A DNA stretch of 64,000 nucleotides from Saprospiraceae bacterium (GTDB taxonomy: Bacteria; Bacteroidota; Bacteroidia; Chitinophagales; Saprospiraceae): contig JADLHA010000048.1 of NCBI GenBank assembly GCA_020848995.1, forward strand, positions 1-64,000. Direction: 5' to 3'. Under the pieces are notes generated by a model. It saw only the letters and a program-made list of their open reading frames with translations, did not search any database and was not told where the DNA came from. Shown piece by piece: positions 9,763 to 20,285 of the stretch. The number at the start of each line of letters is the position of its first letter. Positions within the stretch are counted from its first letter, which is position 1. Made by a program: the position numbers and the translations under genes.

Positions 9763-11311
9763 TGTAAAATACCTTTAGCACGGCATTTTTATGTTTTGAG
9801 GAGATGTGGATCCAGTAAAGTCCGGGATACAAGTGTTGCGGCATCGTGAATGATCGGTATTCTGAATCTTGGGAGGTTGATCCGCTGGCTAGCTGTGTGC
9901 CCAGTGCATCATACAGGATGATCTTTGCACCTCCCAGTGGTTTATAGGATTGTAAGTATAGTTTGTTGCCGCTCAGCCATGTCTTTACGTCATTGTCATA
10001 GCCCGATTCAGCTGACGAAGAGATGGAAATGGTTTGTGATTTGGATCCGGCGTGCTCCAGGCCGGCGAGCTCTGCAGCCGTTGCAATGGTCGCTCGGACG
10101 ATGTTTGCCATGAATTCGTAGTTTAGGTACTGGGCCGAGTCGTTGAGGGTGTGGTATTTTTTGTTGCGGAAGTTTGCCCCGTCCGACAACATGAGCGCTG
10201 GGATGCCATTGTCCCAGAAAACGGCATGATCGCTCCTTCTCAGATCGGGCGCGATGATTCCATTTCCGGTTACTTCAAGGGAAATGACCTTTAAATCCGG
10301 AACATGGTCGGCGGCATTGCGGTCGAAGATGGTGCGAAGCGTATGCGACGAGACGTTGGCTACATTGGTCAGGAAATTCCCCCTCCGGCCGTTGGCAATG
10401 ACCTGGTTGTAGGCTTCGGGAAAAAGTATATTAAAACCTGCAGGAAGATCCTGTGTATTTGGTTCGTCGGTATAATATCCGATCATTTCATAATTGAGCA
10501 CCGAGTGAATCTGCTCCCTTGGGGATACTTGCGATCCCTCGTACAGCAAGCTGCCTATAAGGCCGGCCTCTTCGAGGTCAAAACAAACATAGCGCAAAGA
10601 TCTTTTTGTGGAGTACCTTGAAAGTATGCGGCAAGCTTCCAACACGCCTGCCACGCCGGAAGCGTTGTCATCGGCGCCTGGAGCGTTTTGATAAGAGTCG
10701 TAGTGCGCATCGATGAGTACCATTTCAGAAGGGTGGTCGTGTCCAAATTGGCTTGCTTCCACGTTTACACAGGACTGCTGAGGTAAGGCGATTTCAAGGC
10801 GGCGGACGGGCAGATGCTCCCCAAGTCGTTCCACCAAACCCTGGCGGACCGAATCGTAAAAAACAGGGTTGCGGTTGTTGCGGATCCCCTGAAGGGCATA
10901 AACCGACTCCGACAGGCGCGAAGGGCTAACCTGTTTTAACAAATCAATCAGGTCTAAAGGTTCCCTGTCGCTCACTTTGAGCAGAACGCGCACCTGCGCA
11001 TGAGCTTGCTGCTGATTGAGGGAAACGACGATCAATTTGTTTAGGCCGGAAGCTACCGGAAAGCCAATATCTCCGGTGATCAGTTGTGGCTGGATCTCCT
11101 CGTGCAACGTGGCGTCGTCTGCGCTAAAGAGTTTGCAGCTTATGTCCAGTGCTGTGTTGTCGGGATCCATTGCATCGAAAGTAATCGTCAGATTGTTGTT
11201 CTGACGCTCAATGTGGAAGTTTTCAATGGCGGGAACGGCATTCTGTGCCTGGCAAAAAATTGCGGTCAGGCTGATCAGTAGTGGGGTGAAATAAATTTTC
11301 AATGTTGCCAT
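9752..11311 (-). CDS. M28-family metallopeptidase, secreted, with T9SS-type C-terminus
   Basis: Signal peptide; IDAHYDSYQNAPGADDNASGVAGVLEACR, DLEEAGLIGS, RRSDHAVFWDNGIPALMLSDGA; C-terminal ILYDALGTQLASG...LYPGLYWIHIS. Confidence 0.9.
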   Translation of the reverse strand: MATLKIYFTPLLISLTAIFCQAQNAVPAIENFHIERQNNNLTITFDAMDPDNTALDISCKLFSADDATLHEEIQPQLITGDIGFPVASGLNKLIVVSLNQQQAHAQVRVLLKVSDREPLDLIDLLKQVSPSRLSESVYALQGIRNNRNPVFYDSVRQGLVERLGEHLPVRRLEIALPQQSCVNVEASQFGHDHPSEMVLIDAHYDSYQNAPGADDNASGVAGVLEACRILSRYSTKRSLRYVCFDLEEAGLIGSLLYEGSQVSPREQIHSVLNYEMIGYYTDEPNTQDLPAGFNILFPEAYNQVIANGRRGNFLTNVANVSSHTLRTIFDRNAADHVPDLKVISLEVTGNGIIAPDLRRSDHAVFWDNGIPALMLSDGANFRNKKYHTLNDSAQYLNYEFMANIVRATIATAAELAGLEHAGSKSQTISISSSAESGYDNDVKTWLSGNKLYLQSYKPLGGAKIILYDALGTQLASGSTSQDSEYRSFTMPQHLYPGLYWIHISSKHKNAVLKVFYNGQ

Positions 11312-11314
11312 AGA

Positions 11315-12718
11315 TCAAAGGGATGTGATTCTGTATTGAATGGGGAAATAATTTTTTAGGCGGGTTTCCGTCTGTTTGAGCCACCCGAGACGCGCATTTC
11401 CGTATTGTGCAAGGTTCCAGCCCCTGGCCGCCATTTGGTCGTTCTCAAGTGGCAGACAACGGAGGTATCGCAACGCCCGATCGCGTTCCATCGAAACAGA
11501 GGGTATGTTATCCGAAAGGCAGATCGATTGACACAGCGCCTGGCTGGGGAAAAAATCTTTGCCCTTATAATGGCCAAGTGGAACGCCCATATGAATGGTG
11601 CGCATACAGTTTTCGATGTAGGTCACCTCTGTGATAAACGATTGTGGTAGGGCTTGGATTTCGTCGTTCCGCACCGTGGTCGACAATTTGCACAATGGCT
11701 TCACCCAGTGCTCGAGTTCTAACGGCAATGCGATGTTCTTGCGGATGGTATTACTCTCCGAACGGTTTCCGGGACCCGGGCTTCTCTCTTTGTCATTTCG
11801 ATGATCTTTTGGGTTGTCATTTCGTCCTAGCTTTGAAGACGGCATTTCATTTGAAGTCCGGCGCAGGGCGGTGAACGCAAACCCCTCGCCTTCGATGCGA
11901 TGAGGAAAAAAGCGATACGTGTTAATAGAAGACGCCGACTGAACGAGGTCAAAGGGGTTGTCGATGGGAATGGTTTCCAGGAATCCTCTATCGACATATG
12001 GTTGGATTACCGCTTCATTTTCCTTTTCGTTGTAGGTGCAGGTTGAGTAAAACACGTAGCCTCCGGATTTGCAGAGTTGTGTTGCAATGTGGAGAACTTT
12101 AGACTGGATTGCGCTGCATCGATCGATGTATTTTGGAGACCACTGGCTCACGGCATGTGGCTCTTTGCGGAACATGCCCTCTCCGCTGCAGGGTGCATCG
12201 GCGACGACAAGATCGTAGCGATGGGGTAATCGCTGTAGATTGGTCAAATCGCCGCGTGTAACGCATACACTGGGATATCCCCACTTGATCAAGTTGTGTT
12301 GTAAGGCTTTTACCCGGAGCGGATCTGTTTCATGGCAATGAAGCAATCCATCCTTTGCCAAATGTGAGGCGAGCAGTGTAGATTTTCCTCCTGGGGCGGC
12401 ACACAGGTCAATGGCTGAAGCATCATTGGGAATGGCCAGGGCCTTCAAGACAAAGTCCAAAAACATGGACGAGGCCTCTTGTACGTAATAGTGTCCTGCA
12501 TGGAAATGCGGATCCAGCGTGAACGAAGGGCGCTCGTCGAGGTAAAAGCCCTGAGAGCACCAAGGTACCGCCGCAGACAGGCGGAGTTCATTTTGCGATT
12601 TTAACGGATGCAGGCGAACGCTTGTTCTTGCCTTGCCCTGGTGTGCACGGATAAGGTCGGTGGTTTCATCCCCCAGAAGAGTGTGCATGGATTTTATGAA
12701 ACCATCCGGCAAGTTCAT
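11315..12718 (-). CDS. RsmF/NSUN-type rRNA (cytosine-C5) methyltransferase
   Basis: YVQEASSMFLDFVL, IDLCAAPGGKSTLLASHL, VVADAPCSGEGMFRKEP, YSTCTYNEKENEAVI. Confidence 0.92.
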   Translation of the reverse strand: MNLPDGFIKSMHTLLGDETTDLIRAHQGKARTSVRLHPLKSQNELRLSAAVPWCSQGFYLDERPSFTLDPHFHAGHYYVQEASSMFLDFVLKALAIPNDASAIDLCAAPGGKSTLLASHLAKDGLLHCHETDPLRVKALQHNLIKWGYPSVCVTRGDLTNLQRLPHRYDLVVADAPCSGEGMFRKEPHAVSQWSPKYIDRCSAIQSKVLHIATQLCKSGGYVFYSTCTYNEKENEAVIQPYVDRGFLETIPIDNPFDLVQSASSINTYRFFPHRIEGEGFAFTALRRTSNEMPSSKLGRNDNPKDHRNDKERSPGPGNRSESNTIRKNIALPLELEHWVKPLCKLSTTVRNDEIQALPQSFITEVTYIENCMRTIHMGVPLGHYKGKDFFPSQALCQSICLSDNIPSVSMERDRALRYLRCLPLENDQMAARGWNLAQYGNARLGWLKQTETRLKNYFPIQYRITSL

Positions 12719-14544
12719 GACAGCAATTTTTTTAACTCCGGGTGTCGGATAATAATTTCGTCCGCTTTGCGAAGGGTTTCCGGAGCGACTTCCAGCTCCG
12801 AGGCATGGTGCGGCTTGATGCGGGCATCAATGATCATGGGAGGGCTGCAAGACCAGTGCTTGAATTCGCATTTTGCCCGGACTCCGTAAACATCATGCGA
12901 TGGGTTGCTTCTGGTAAAGCAAACCCACAAAAAGTTCTCGTAGCAAGCTGCAGTAAAATCGGAATCGTCAACGATGACCACCAGCGGATAAGCGCTAAAT
13001 TCAGGATGGTCCAGCCAGGTGCATAGTGTCTCCATTTGCTGGATGGAAGTGTGCACATCGCTGAATGGCGCACCTTGGATGGCTACAATGCCGTCATCTA
13101 CGCGGCGGGCGTTTCCAAAAGGCGCGGGAAGTTTGCTGAAAAGCGTGAGGTCTCCAGAAAGCGTGCGCAGCCGGTTGCGGTTGCACGCGACGAGCAATTT
13201 GGAGCCAGCATTCCAGGATTCGCCTGAATAATCGAGGGTGTCAATCGTCGTTTTGGTGAAAAAATGCAAATCTTCCCTGAAATCCACGCGTTCAAGAACA
13301 TACCGCATAAACCGGGGTACGTCACGAACGGATGGAAGCCCGTCGTCCTGATGTGCAGCGATAAAAAGGTATTTTGCCAATGAGCTTTGCCCTTTTCCAA
13401 GCAAGAGGTTGGCCTGTGTAAGGATCTCTTCAGGTCTGCGATCGCGAAACGGCATATAGCGCTCACTTCCAACGGCAAGCAACAACGGATGCACGCCGGA
13501 AGCATCGACGGCATGGAGGTCTCGTATTCCGGGATACTCACCCTGGGTGAGTTCGGCAACAAAATCGTGGATCAGGTCACCCAGGCCGGTATCCTCCTGG
13601 GGTGGTCGGCCGACCACAGTAAAATGCCAGATGGGGTCCTTGCGGTGGTACACGGATAAGTTGCGGACGGTGGGGAAGGGGTGCTCCAGGCTATAGTACC
13701 CGAGATGATCGCCAAACGGCCCTTCCATTTTTAATGCTTCGTCCTGAACGGTTCCAACAATGCAGAAATCCGCTTCCTGGGGGATGAAATGGCCATCCAC
13801 AAGAGCATACCGGTAAGGGCTTTCGTTGAGCAGACCCGAGAACAGCAATTCTGACAAACCCTCTGGTAAGGGGAATACGGCTGCGAGGCTATAGGCAGGC
13901 GGACCCCCAACCGCAATGCTGATTTGAAAGGGTATGCCCTGTTGTTTGTGCATCAGGTGATGAATCCCTATGCCTCGATGCAACTGATAATGCAAGCCCA
14001 CCTCCCCGCCCGGCAGGTAATCATTGCCATCGAGTTGGATGCGGTACATCCCGACATTGGCGGATGCCGGTCGGCGGTCACCCGGCGGGAAACTGATCAC
14101 CTGAGGCATGGTGATAAAGGCACCTCCGTCTTTGGGCCAGGCTCTGATCTTAGGTAAGTCGCCAAGGGAGCAGGTTAAATTCAATCGGTTATTGTCGTGT
14201 TTTCTTGGTAGCGCGTTGAACAAGTAGGGGAGCCTGGCAATCGTGGCACCCGGTCTTTTCAATGCCGACCAAGGGTCGGCCTTAGCCTTGGCGAGCCACT
14301 CAAACTTTTTTAACGCGCTGCTGAATAACATGCCCGTTCGCCTTCGTGTGCCAAACAGGTTGGACACCGCAGGAAACTTCGCTCCTTTCACCTTTTCGAA
14401 CATTAGGGCAGGGCCACCGGCACGATAGACCCTGCGGTGAATCTCGGGGATGACGAGATCCCCGTCGATTTCCTCGCGAAGTCGAACCAGTTCGCCGGCC
14501 CGCTCAAGGGCATCGCAGCATGCTCGAAGGGAATTGTAAGGCAT
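12715..14544 (-). CDS. UbiD-family (prFMN-dependent) decarboxylase
   Basis: DGDLVIPEIHRRV...GGPALMFEKVKG, MYRIQLDGNDYLPGGEVGLHYQLHRGIG, GPFGDHLGYYSLEHPFP; length and architecture of the UbiD family. Confidence 0.88.
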   Translation of the reverse strand: MPYNSLRACCDALERAGELVRLREEIDGDLVIPEIHRRVYRAGGPALMFEKVKGAKFPAVSNLFGTRRRTGMLFSSALKKFEWLAKAKADPWSALKRPGATIARLPYLFNALPRKHDNNRLNLTCSLGDLPKIRAWPKDGGAFITMPQVISFPPGDRRPASANVGMYRIQLDGNDYLPGGEVGLHYQLHRGIGIHHLMHKQQGIPFQISIAVGGPPAYSLAAVFPLPEGLSELLFSGLLNESPYRYALVDGHFIPQEADFCIVGTVQDEALKMEGPFGDHLGYYSLEHPFPTVRNLSVYHRKDPIWHFTVVGRPPQEDTGLGDLIHDFVAELTQGEYPGIRDLHAVDASGVHPLLLAVGSERYMPFRDRRPEEILTQANLLLGKGQSSLAKYLFIAAHQDDGLPSVRDVPRFMRYVLERVDFREDLHFFTKTTIDTLDYSGESWNAGSKLLVACNRNRLRTLSGDLTLFSKLPAPFGNARRVDDGIVAIQGAPFSDVHTSIQQMETLCTWLDHPEFSAYPLVVIVDDSDFTAACYENFLWVCFTRSNPSHDVYGVRAKCEFKHWSCSPPMIIDARIKPHHASELEVAPETLRKADEIIIRHPELKKLLS

Positions 14545-14647
14545 TTGTGGGTATCCGGTGTAAAGTTAATCCTTATGAATGAGCAGGATAAATATCGATA
14601 AAATTTATATTGATTTATTGATAATGCGTTTATTTGCAGGGTTAACG

Positions 14648-15442
14648 ATGCAGGCATACCTGGATTTGTTGAGTAAGGTCCTGGAGGAGGGGCGTGAACA
14701 TCCGGATCGAACAGGTGTCGGTACGCGCAGTCTTTTTGGCTACCAGATGCGCTTTGACCTGGCTGATGGATTTCCCATGGTCACAACCAAAAAACTGCAC
14801 TTTAAATCAGTCGTTTACGAGCTGCTTTGGTTTTTGCGAGGCGATACCAACGTTCGTTACCTTAACGAGCATGGCGTTTCGATTTGGGATGAGTGGGCGG
14901 ATGAACAGGGGGAACTTGGGCCTGTTTATGGCAGGCAATGGAGGGCCTGGAGTACTGCTGAAGGGAACCGGGTCGATCAGATATCCGATCTGCTGTCGAG
15001 GTTGGTGGCAGATCCGCATTCCAGAAGGCATGTAGTTTCGGCATGGAACGTCGGGGAATTGCATAACATGGCGCTCAGTCCCTGTCATTGTCTGTTTCAG
15101 TTTTATGTCGGGGATGGCAAATTGTCCTGTCAACTCTATCAGCGTTCTGCAGATGTCTTTTTGGGGGTGCCATTCAACATTGCCTCCTACGCGTTGCTGA
15201 CTCAAATGATTGCGGCGGTGACAGGATTGAAGGTGGGGGAATTTATACACAGTTTTGGGGATGTTCACCTCTATCTCAATCATACCGAACAAGCCCGGCT
15301 TCAGCTTGGGCGATCCCCGCTTCCGCTGCCGCAGCTTTGGTTGAATCCTACCGTGGATAATTTATTTTCCTATGATTATGAAGACATTAAGCTGTTGAAT
15401 TACGAAGCCCATCCCTCCATAAAGGCCCCAATTGCCGTGTGA
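14648..15442 (+). CDS. thyA: Thymidylate synthase
   Basis: [38 protein letters not shown]..., [37 protein letters not shown] at 14648 gives a 264-aa E. coli-like length; the upstream ORF start at 14579 is probably spurious. Confidence 0.96.
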   Translation: MQAYLDLLSKVLEEGREHPDRTGVGTRSLFGYQMRFDLADGFPMVTTKKLHFKSVVYELLWFLRGDTNVRYLNEHGVSIWDEWADEQGELGPVYGRQWRAWSTAEGNRVDQISDLLSRLVADPHSRRHVVSAWNVGELHNMALSPCHCLFQFYVGDGKLSCQLYQRSADVFLGVPFNIASYALLTQMIAAVTGLKVGEFIHSFGDVHLYLNHTEQARLQLGRSPLPLPQLWLNPTVDNLFSYDYEDIKLLNYEAHPSIKAPIAV

Positions 15443-15570
15443 ATGATCACTTTTGAGATTGCGCCATCTTTAACGTCACTTTAACTTTATGGTGGCTGTA
15501 TTTACTGAACTTTTTTTAACCCGTCCCCAAACTAAATATGGCCAAGTCTATGGAAAATGCAATTCTGAGG

Positions 15571-15578
15571 TATTTTTG
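15571..15578 (+). promoter_or_regulatory. Bacteroidota -7 box (TATTTTTG) upstream of the ACIII operon
   Basis: Exact TAnnTTTG match 69 nt upstream of the actA ATG; no convincing -33 box. Confidence 0.4.
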
Positions 15579-15646
15579 CAGGCAAAACATAACGAAAAGC
15601 CTTCATATTTGATCTCTTCGTGTAACCACTTATACACCAATCTTTT

Positions 15647-17050
15647 ATGAGCTACATAAAACTGCTATTTGCTGGATTAATGGTCTTTTGCATCCATTTG
15701 GGTGCATTTGCAACGCCGGATATCGAAGTGGGCAAAGAGCTTTTCAAAAACAATTGCGCGGCCTGTCACAACAAAAACATGAAGGATGCGCTCACCGGAC
15801 CGGCTTTGGGGCCGGTTCTTGAAAAGTGGGCGGCCTATCCTAAGGAGGATTTTTATCAATGGGTGCGCAATTCACAGGGCATGATCAAAGCTGGGCATCC
15901 ACTCGCCGTCGAAAGCTGGAATGCTTTCAAACCCAACATCATGACCCCATTTCCCAACCTCACCAATGACGAGATCGAGAGCCTGATGCTCTACATCGAC
16001 GGGGTATTTAAAGGCACTTATGGTCCGAAGGCCGTTACGGCGACTGAAACTGCTGGCGATTCCACACAGGAAAGTGGATTCGCTTTCTGGTTGTACATCG
16101 TTTTTGTTCTTCTTGCGGGACTGGCTTTGTTCCTGTGGAAATTGACGGCAGATCTCCAATACAGCATTAGCCATAAGACGGGCGACAAAGAAGTAAAAAA
16201 ACCTTCCCTGCTCGGCATGGTGGCCAACAAGTCGGTAGTTAGCTTTCTCATTTTTGCGCTGGTGTTATTCGGTGGCTACACAACGGTAAATAACGCCATC
16301 TCAATCGGCAGACAACAGAATTACGCTCCTCAACAGCCGATTAAATTCAGCCACGCAACCCATGCAGGCCTCCATAAGATCGACTGCAATTACTGTCATG
16401 ACGGGGCAAGGCGGACAAAGCATTCCATCATTCCTGCAGCAAACACCTGCATGAATTGTCATGCCGCCATCAAAAGAGGGAGCAAGTATGGCACAGCTGA
16501 GTTGACCAAGATCTATGCCAGCATTGGCTTTGATCCATCAACCGATAAATACCTGGAGAATTACGATGCCATGTCAGAAGCTGAGCTATCGGGAATTTAT
16601 AAAAAATGGATCGATGACAATTTTGTGCGGGCTAACGGACTAAAGGAAAGCAATGCAAGCTCTCAGGCGGAAGCTGATAAGCAATGGTCTGATATCAAGG
16701 CGTCGCTAACCAGCGAAACCAAGCCGCGCATTCAGGGAGCCATTGAATGGGTCCGCATTCACAATTTGCCGGATCACGTATACTTCAACCATTCGCAACA
16801 CGTAACCGTAGGTAAGGTTGAATGCCAGAAATGCCATGGGAAGATTGAAGAAATGGATCTGGTCAGGCAATATTCCACTCTTTCGATGGGATGGTGCATC
16901 AATTGCCATCGTCAGACAGATGTCAAGTTCGCCGACAACAAGTATTACGAAAGTTACCGGACCTATCACGATGAATTAAAAAAGGGCACGCGGCAATCTG
17001 TCAAAGTCAGCGACATCGGAGGTCTCGATTGTCAGAAATGCCATTATTGA
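15647..17050 (+). CDS. actA: Alternative Complex III multiheme cytochrome c subunit ActA (with N-terminal cytochrome c domain)
   Basis: Six CxxCH motifs: CAACH, CNYCH, CMNCH, CQKCH, CINCH, CQKCH; central TM helices; followed by actB-F. Confidence 0.92.
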   Translation: MSYIKLLFAGLMVFCIHLGAFATPDIEVGKELFKNNCAACHNKNMKDALTGPALGPVLEKWAAYPKEDFYQWVRNSQGMIKAGHPLAVESWNAFKPNIMTPFPNLTNDEIESLMLYIDGVFKGTYGPKAVTATETAGDSTQESGFAFWLYIVFVLLAGLALFLWKLTADLQYSISHKTGDKEVKKPSLLGMVANKSVVSFLIFALVLFGGYTTVNNAISIGRQQNYAPQQPIKFSHATHAGLHKIDCNYCHDGARRTKHSIIPAANTCMNCHAAIKRGSKYGTAELTKIYASIGFDPSTDKYLENYDAMSEAELSGIYKKWIDDNFVRANGLKESNASSQAEADKQWSDIKASLTSETKPRIQGAIEWVRIHNLPDHVYFNHSQHVTVGKVECQKCHGKIEEMDLVRQYSTLSMGWCINCHRQTDVKFADNKYYESYRTYHDELKKGTRQSVKVSDIGGLDCQKCHY

Positions 17051-17072
17051 ATAAAAAGCAATTCAAGATCTG

Positions 17073-20000
17073 ATGAAACATACCGAATCTAATGTGTGGG
17101 TAGGGGAGAAAGATCTGACACAAGACCCCGCATTCCTGCAAAGCCTCGAAAATGAATTTACTTCTTTAGAAGAGGCTGCGTTGGGAGGGAACGACCGGCT
17201 TGCCTCTTTGGAAGCGAACCGTCGGGATTTTCTCAAAGTCCTTGGGTTTGGCATCGGGGCTGCAACGCTTGCTTCCTGTGAGGCTCCAGTCAAGAAGGCT
17301 ATACCTTTTGTCATTAAACCCGATAGCATTGTTCCCGGAATCGCCAATTATTACGCATCTTCTTTTGTAAATGGAGGGGACTACTGTTCGGTACTCGTAA
17401 AAACCAGAGAAGGGCGTCCCATCAAGATCGAAGGCAATGCGCTCTCTCCGGTGACGCGTGGCGGTACTTCGGCACGTGCGCAGGCGGCTGTGCTCAGTTT
17501 ATACGACTACAACCGGCTGAAAGGCCCATCGCGCATTCAGGGAGGGAATCCAGAATCCATAGACTGGGCAAGCCTGGATCAGGAAATGCGCGAGGCGCTT
17601 GCATCTGCTGCAAAAGTCCGCATTTTAAGCTCTACCATTATGAGCCCATCGTCGCTTAAAGCCGTCGATGCCTTTTGTGCAAAATATTCGGGAGCTAAAC
17701 ACGTCGTTTACGATGCAGTTTCCAGTTCGGCCCTCCTGGATGCAACCGAGGTTTGCTTTGGACAACGCGTCCTTCCCGAATACCGCTTTGATCTGGCGGA
17801 TTCCATCGTCAGTTTTCGTGCGGATTTCCTCGGCACCTGGATTTCTCCTATCGAATATGCCGCACAGTATGCCACCCGCAGGGTCCCTCGGACCGAAGGA
17901 ACGCCGATGAGCCGTCATATCCAGTTTGAATCGCATATGTCCCTCACCGGGTCCAATGCCGATCATCGCATTCTCGTCAGACCCTCGGAGCAGAGCGCTG
18001 CCATAGCCCATCTGTACAATGCTTTGGCAACTGCAAGCGGAAGACCCACCCAATCTGAGCTTTCGCTCAACGAAAAGGCGAAAACGGCCATCGACAAAAT
18101 GGCCATCCAGCTTCTCCAGCAAATGGGAAAGTCCCTGGTCGTCGCTGGTACCAATAATCTGGGGGATCAGATGCTCATCTACGCGATCAACGACCTGTTG
18201 GGCAACATCAATCAGACGGTGCGCTTCGACCGGGTGTCCTATCAGAGAAAGGGTAGCGATGCAGCAGTGCAGCAACTGCTGGCAGAGATGCAGGCCGGAG
18301 AAGTGGATGTACTCATCATCTGGAATGCAAACCCAGCCTACGAACTCCCATTCGCAGCTGATTTTTCAGCAGCCCTGGCCAAAGTAAAAAAGTCGGTAAG
18401 CTTCAACGCAAGCCTCGACGAGACATCCATTGGATGCCAACTCGCAGCGCCCGATCACCACTTCTTAGAAAGCTGGGGGGATGTAGAGCCCAAAAGCGGA
18501 CAATTTAGCTTTATACAACCCTCCATTCGTCCCATTTTCGATACCCGGGATGCAGCCCTTTCACTGCTTAAATGGGCAAATGTCAAGCCTGCAGGGTTGG
18601 ACGAGGACTTTACCTACCTGGATTTCCTCATGGCCAACTGGGCCGAAAAACTTGGATCCAGCGGGACCGCATTTCAGAATGCATGGGACCAGTTGATCCA
18701 TGATGGGGTTTTTGAAACAGCAGTTAACTCGAAACCTGCAGCTTGTCAGGTCGACGTCTCAATGGCATTTTCAAAACTTGCTAAGCCTGGCGATCCGGCT
18801 GTTCTGGAAATTGACTTTTTTGAAACCGTTCACATTGGAGCGGGGCAATATGCCGGAATTCCCTGGCTGCAAGAGCTTCCCGATCCCGTAACCCGGACCG
18901 TTTGGGGCAATTACCTGGCAGTACCGGTTTCCTTTGATGGCGACCGCCGGTTTAATGCACTGGGTAAAGTTAAGGAAGACGGTGAGCTGGTCCAACTGAC
19001 TACGGCACATGGAAAAGTTGAGATTGGGGCCGTCAAACAATTTGGTCAGATGCAGGGAACCCTTTCAGTGGCTTTGGGGTATGGGCGACGGAATGCAGGC
19101 GACTGTGGCACGGGGGTTGGAACGGACTTCAACGCCTATTGTCCCATGGTCGATGGGTACATACAATACTATTCGACGGGAGCTTCGCTGGGCGACAGCA
19201 GTCGGGTGATCGAAAAGCATTTTGCCTGCGTGCAGCATCACCATACTTACGGGGTGACTGCCAAGGATGCAAAGACCGGCGAAAATTTCAATGCCGACGA
19301 AGCCGCACTGGTCGACGACGTATTTAAAGGTTTCACCAAGGGATTTCAAGGTGCACTGACTGACCGTTCGGTCATACGACACAGTACGCTGGACCAACTT
19401 GAAGAAAATACCAAAAAGCTTCAGGAGGAAAGGGCCCATCACCAGCACCTTAACTCGCATACGCTCTATCCGGGGCATGAATACCTTTACAATGCAGGTC
19501 ATCAGTGGGCGCTGCACATTGACCTGAATGCGTGCATTGGTTGTGGGGCGTGTGCGGTAGCCTGTATGGCTGAAAACAACGTCCCGGTTGTCGGAAAGAG
19601 GGAGGTTTCCAGGCATCACGAAATGACCTGGCTCAGAATTGACCGCTATTATTACGGCGATGTGGAGAAGCCCAATGTCGTTTACCAGCCGATGATGTGC
19701 CAGCATTGCAACAATGCGCCCTGCGAAAATGTATGTCCGGTCAACGCGACAAGCCACTCCTCTGAAGGATTGAACCAAATGGCTTATAACCGGTGTGTGG
19801 GGACCCGGTATTGTGCCAACAACTGCCCTTACAAAGTAAGGCGCTTTAACTGGTACGACTACACAACGGCCGATTTGTTCCCGGTGAACCAGTTTAACAT
19901 CGCCAAGGAGCAGTCCAAGCCGTTTTATGCAGACAATCTGGTTCGCATGGTCTTAAATCCGGATGTTACCGTGCGTGCCCGCGGCGTTATTGAAAAATGC

Positions 20001-20267
20001 TCATTCTGCGTACAGCGCATCCAAGAGGGCAAACTCAATGCAAAGAGAGAGCAGCGGCCTTTGTCGGACCTGGATGTCAAGTCAGCTTGCCAGACCGCTT
20101 GCCCGACATCTGCCATCACCTTTGGCGATCGGAACAATCCCGAAGGAATCCTGTCCGGGAAGTTGAAAAATCCGCTCAACTATCTCGTGCTCGAAGAAGT
20201 CAACGTCAGCCCATCGGTGAATTACACCATGAAAGTCAACAATAGGGACGAATCACTAAATGCCTAA
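17073..20267 (+). CDS. actB: Alternative Complex III iron-sulfur / molybdopterin-oxidoreductase-like subunit ActB
   Basis: Tat/lipobox-like N-terminus RRDFLKVLGFGIGAATLASC; ferredoxin clusters CIGCGACAVAC, CQHCNNAPCENVCPV, CANNCPYKVRRFNWYDY, CSFCVQRIQ. Confidence 0.95.
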   Translation: MKHTESNVWVGEKDLTQDPAFLQSLENEFTSLEEAALGGNDRLASLEANRRDFLKVLGFGIGAATLASCEAPVKKAIPFVIKPDSIVPGIANYYASSFVNGGDYCSVLVKTREGRPIKIEGNALSPVTRGGTSARAQAAVLSLYDYNRLKGPSRIQGGNPESIDWASLDQEMREALASAAKVRILSSTIMSPSSLKAVDAFCAKYSGAKHVVYDAVSSSALLDATEVCFGQRVLPEYRFDLADSIVSFRADFLGTWISPIEYAAQYATRRVPRTEGTPMSRHIQFESHMSLTGSNADHRILVRPSEQSAAIAHLYNALATASGRPTQSELSLNEKAKTAIDKMAIQLLQQMGKSLVVAGTNNLGDQMLIYAINDLLGNINQTVRFDRVSYQRKGSDAAVQQLLAEMQAGEVDVLIIWNANPAYELPFAADFSAALAKVKKSVSFNASLDETSIGCQLAAPDHHFLESWGDVEPKSGQFSFIQPSIRPIFDTRDAALSLLKWANVKPAGLDEDFTYLDFLMANWAEKLGSSGTAFQNAWDQLIHDGVFETAVNSKPAACQVDVSMAFSKLAKPGDPAVLEIDFFETVHIGAGQYAGIPWLQELPDPVTRTVWGNYLAVPVSFDGDRRFNALGKVKEDGELVQLTTAHGKVEIGAVKQFGQMQGTLSVALGYGRRNAGDCGTGVGTDFNAYCPMVDGYIQYYSTGASLGDSSRVIEKHFACVQHHHTYGVTAKDAKTGENFNADEAALVDDVFKGFTKGFQGALTDRSVIRHSTLDQLEENTKKLQEERAHHQHLNSHTLYPGHEYLYNAGHQWALHIDLNACIGCGACAVACMAENNVPVVGKREVSRHHEMTWLRIDRYYYGDVEKPNVVYQPMMCQHCNNAPCENVCPVNATSHSSEGLNQMAYNRCVGTRYCANNCPYKVRRFNWYDYTTADLFPVNQFNIAKEQSKPFYADNLVRMVLNPDVTVRARGVIEKCSFCVQRIQEGKLNAKREQRPLSDLDVKSACQTACPTSAITFGDRNNPEGILSGKLKNPLNYLVLEEVNVSPSVNYTMKVNNRDESLNA

Positions 20268-20285
20268 TTTCAATAACTAAGCAGC

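Noticed and set aside
15465-15560. Possible terminator after thyA
   Set aside because: No clear GC-rich stem preceding a T tract; the T run (TTTTTTTAACCC) lacks a convincing hairpin.
17625-19778. Long minus-strand ORFs (216 and 237 aa) opposite actB
   Set aside because: Shadow ORFs; the sense strand encodes conserved Fe-S motifs.
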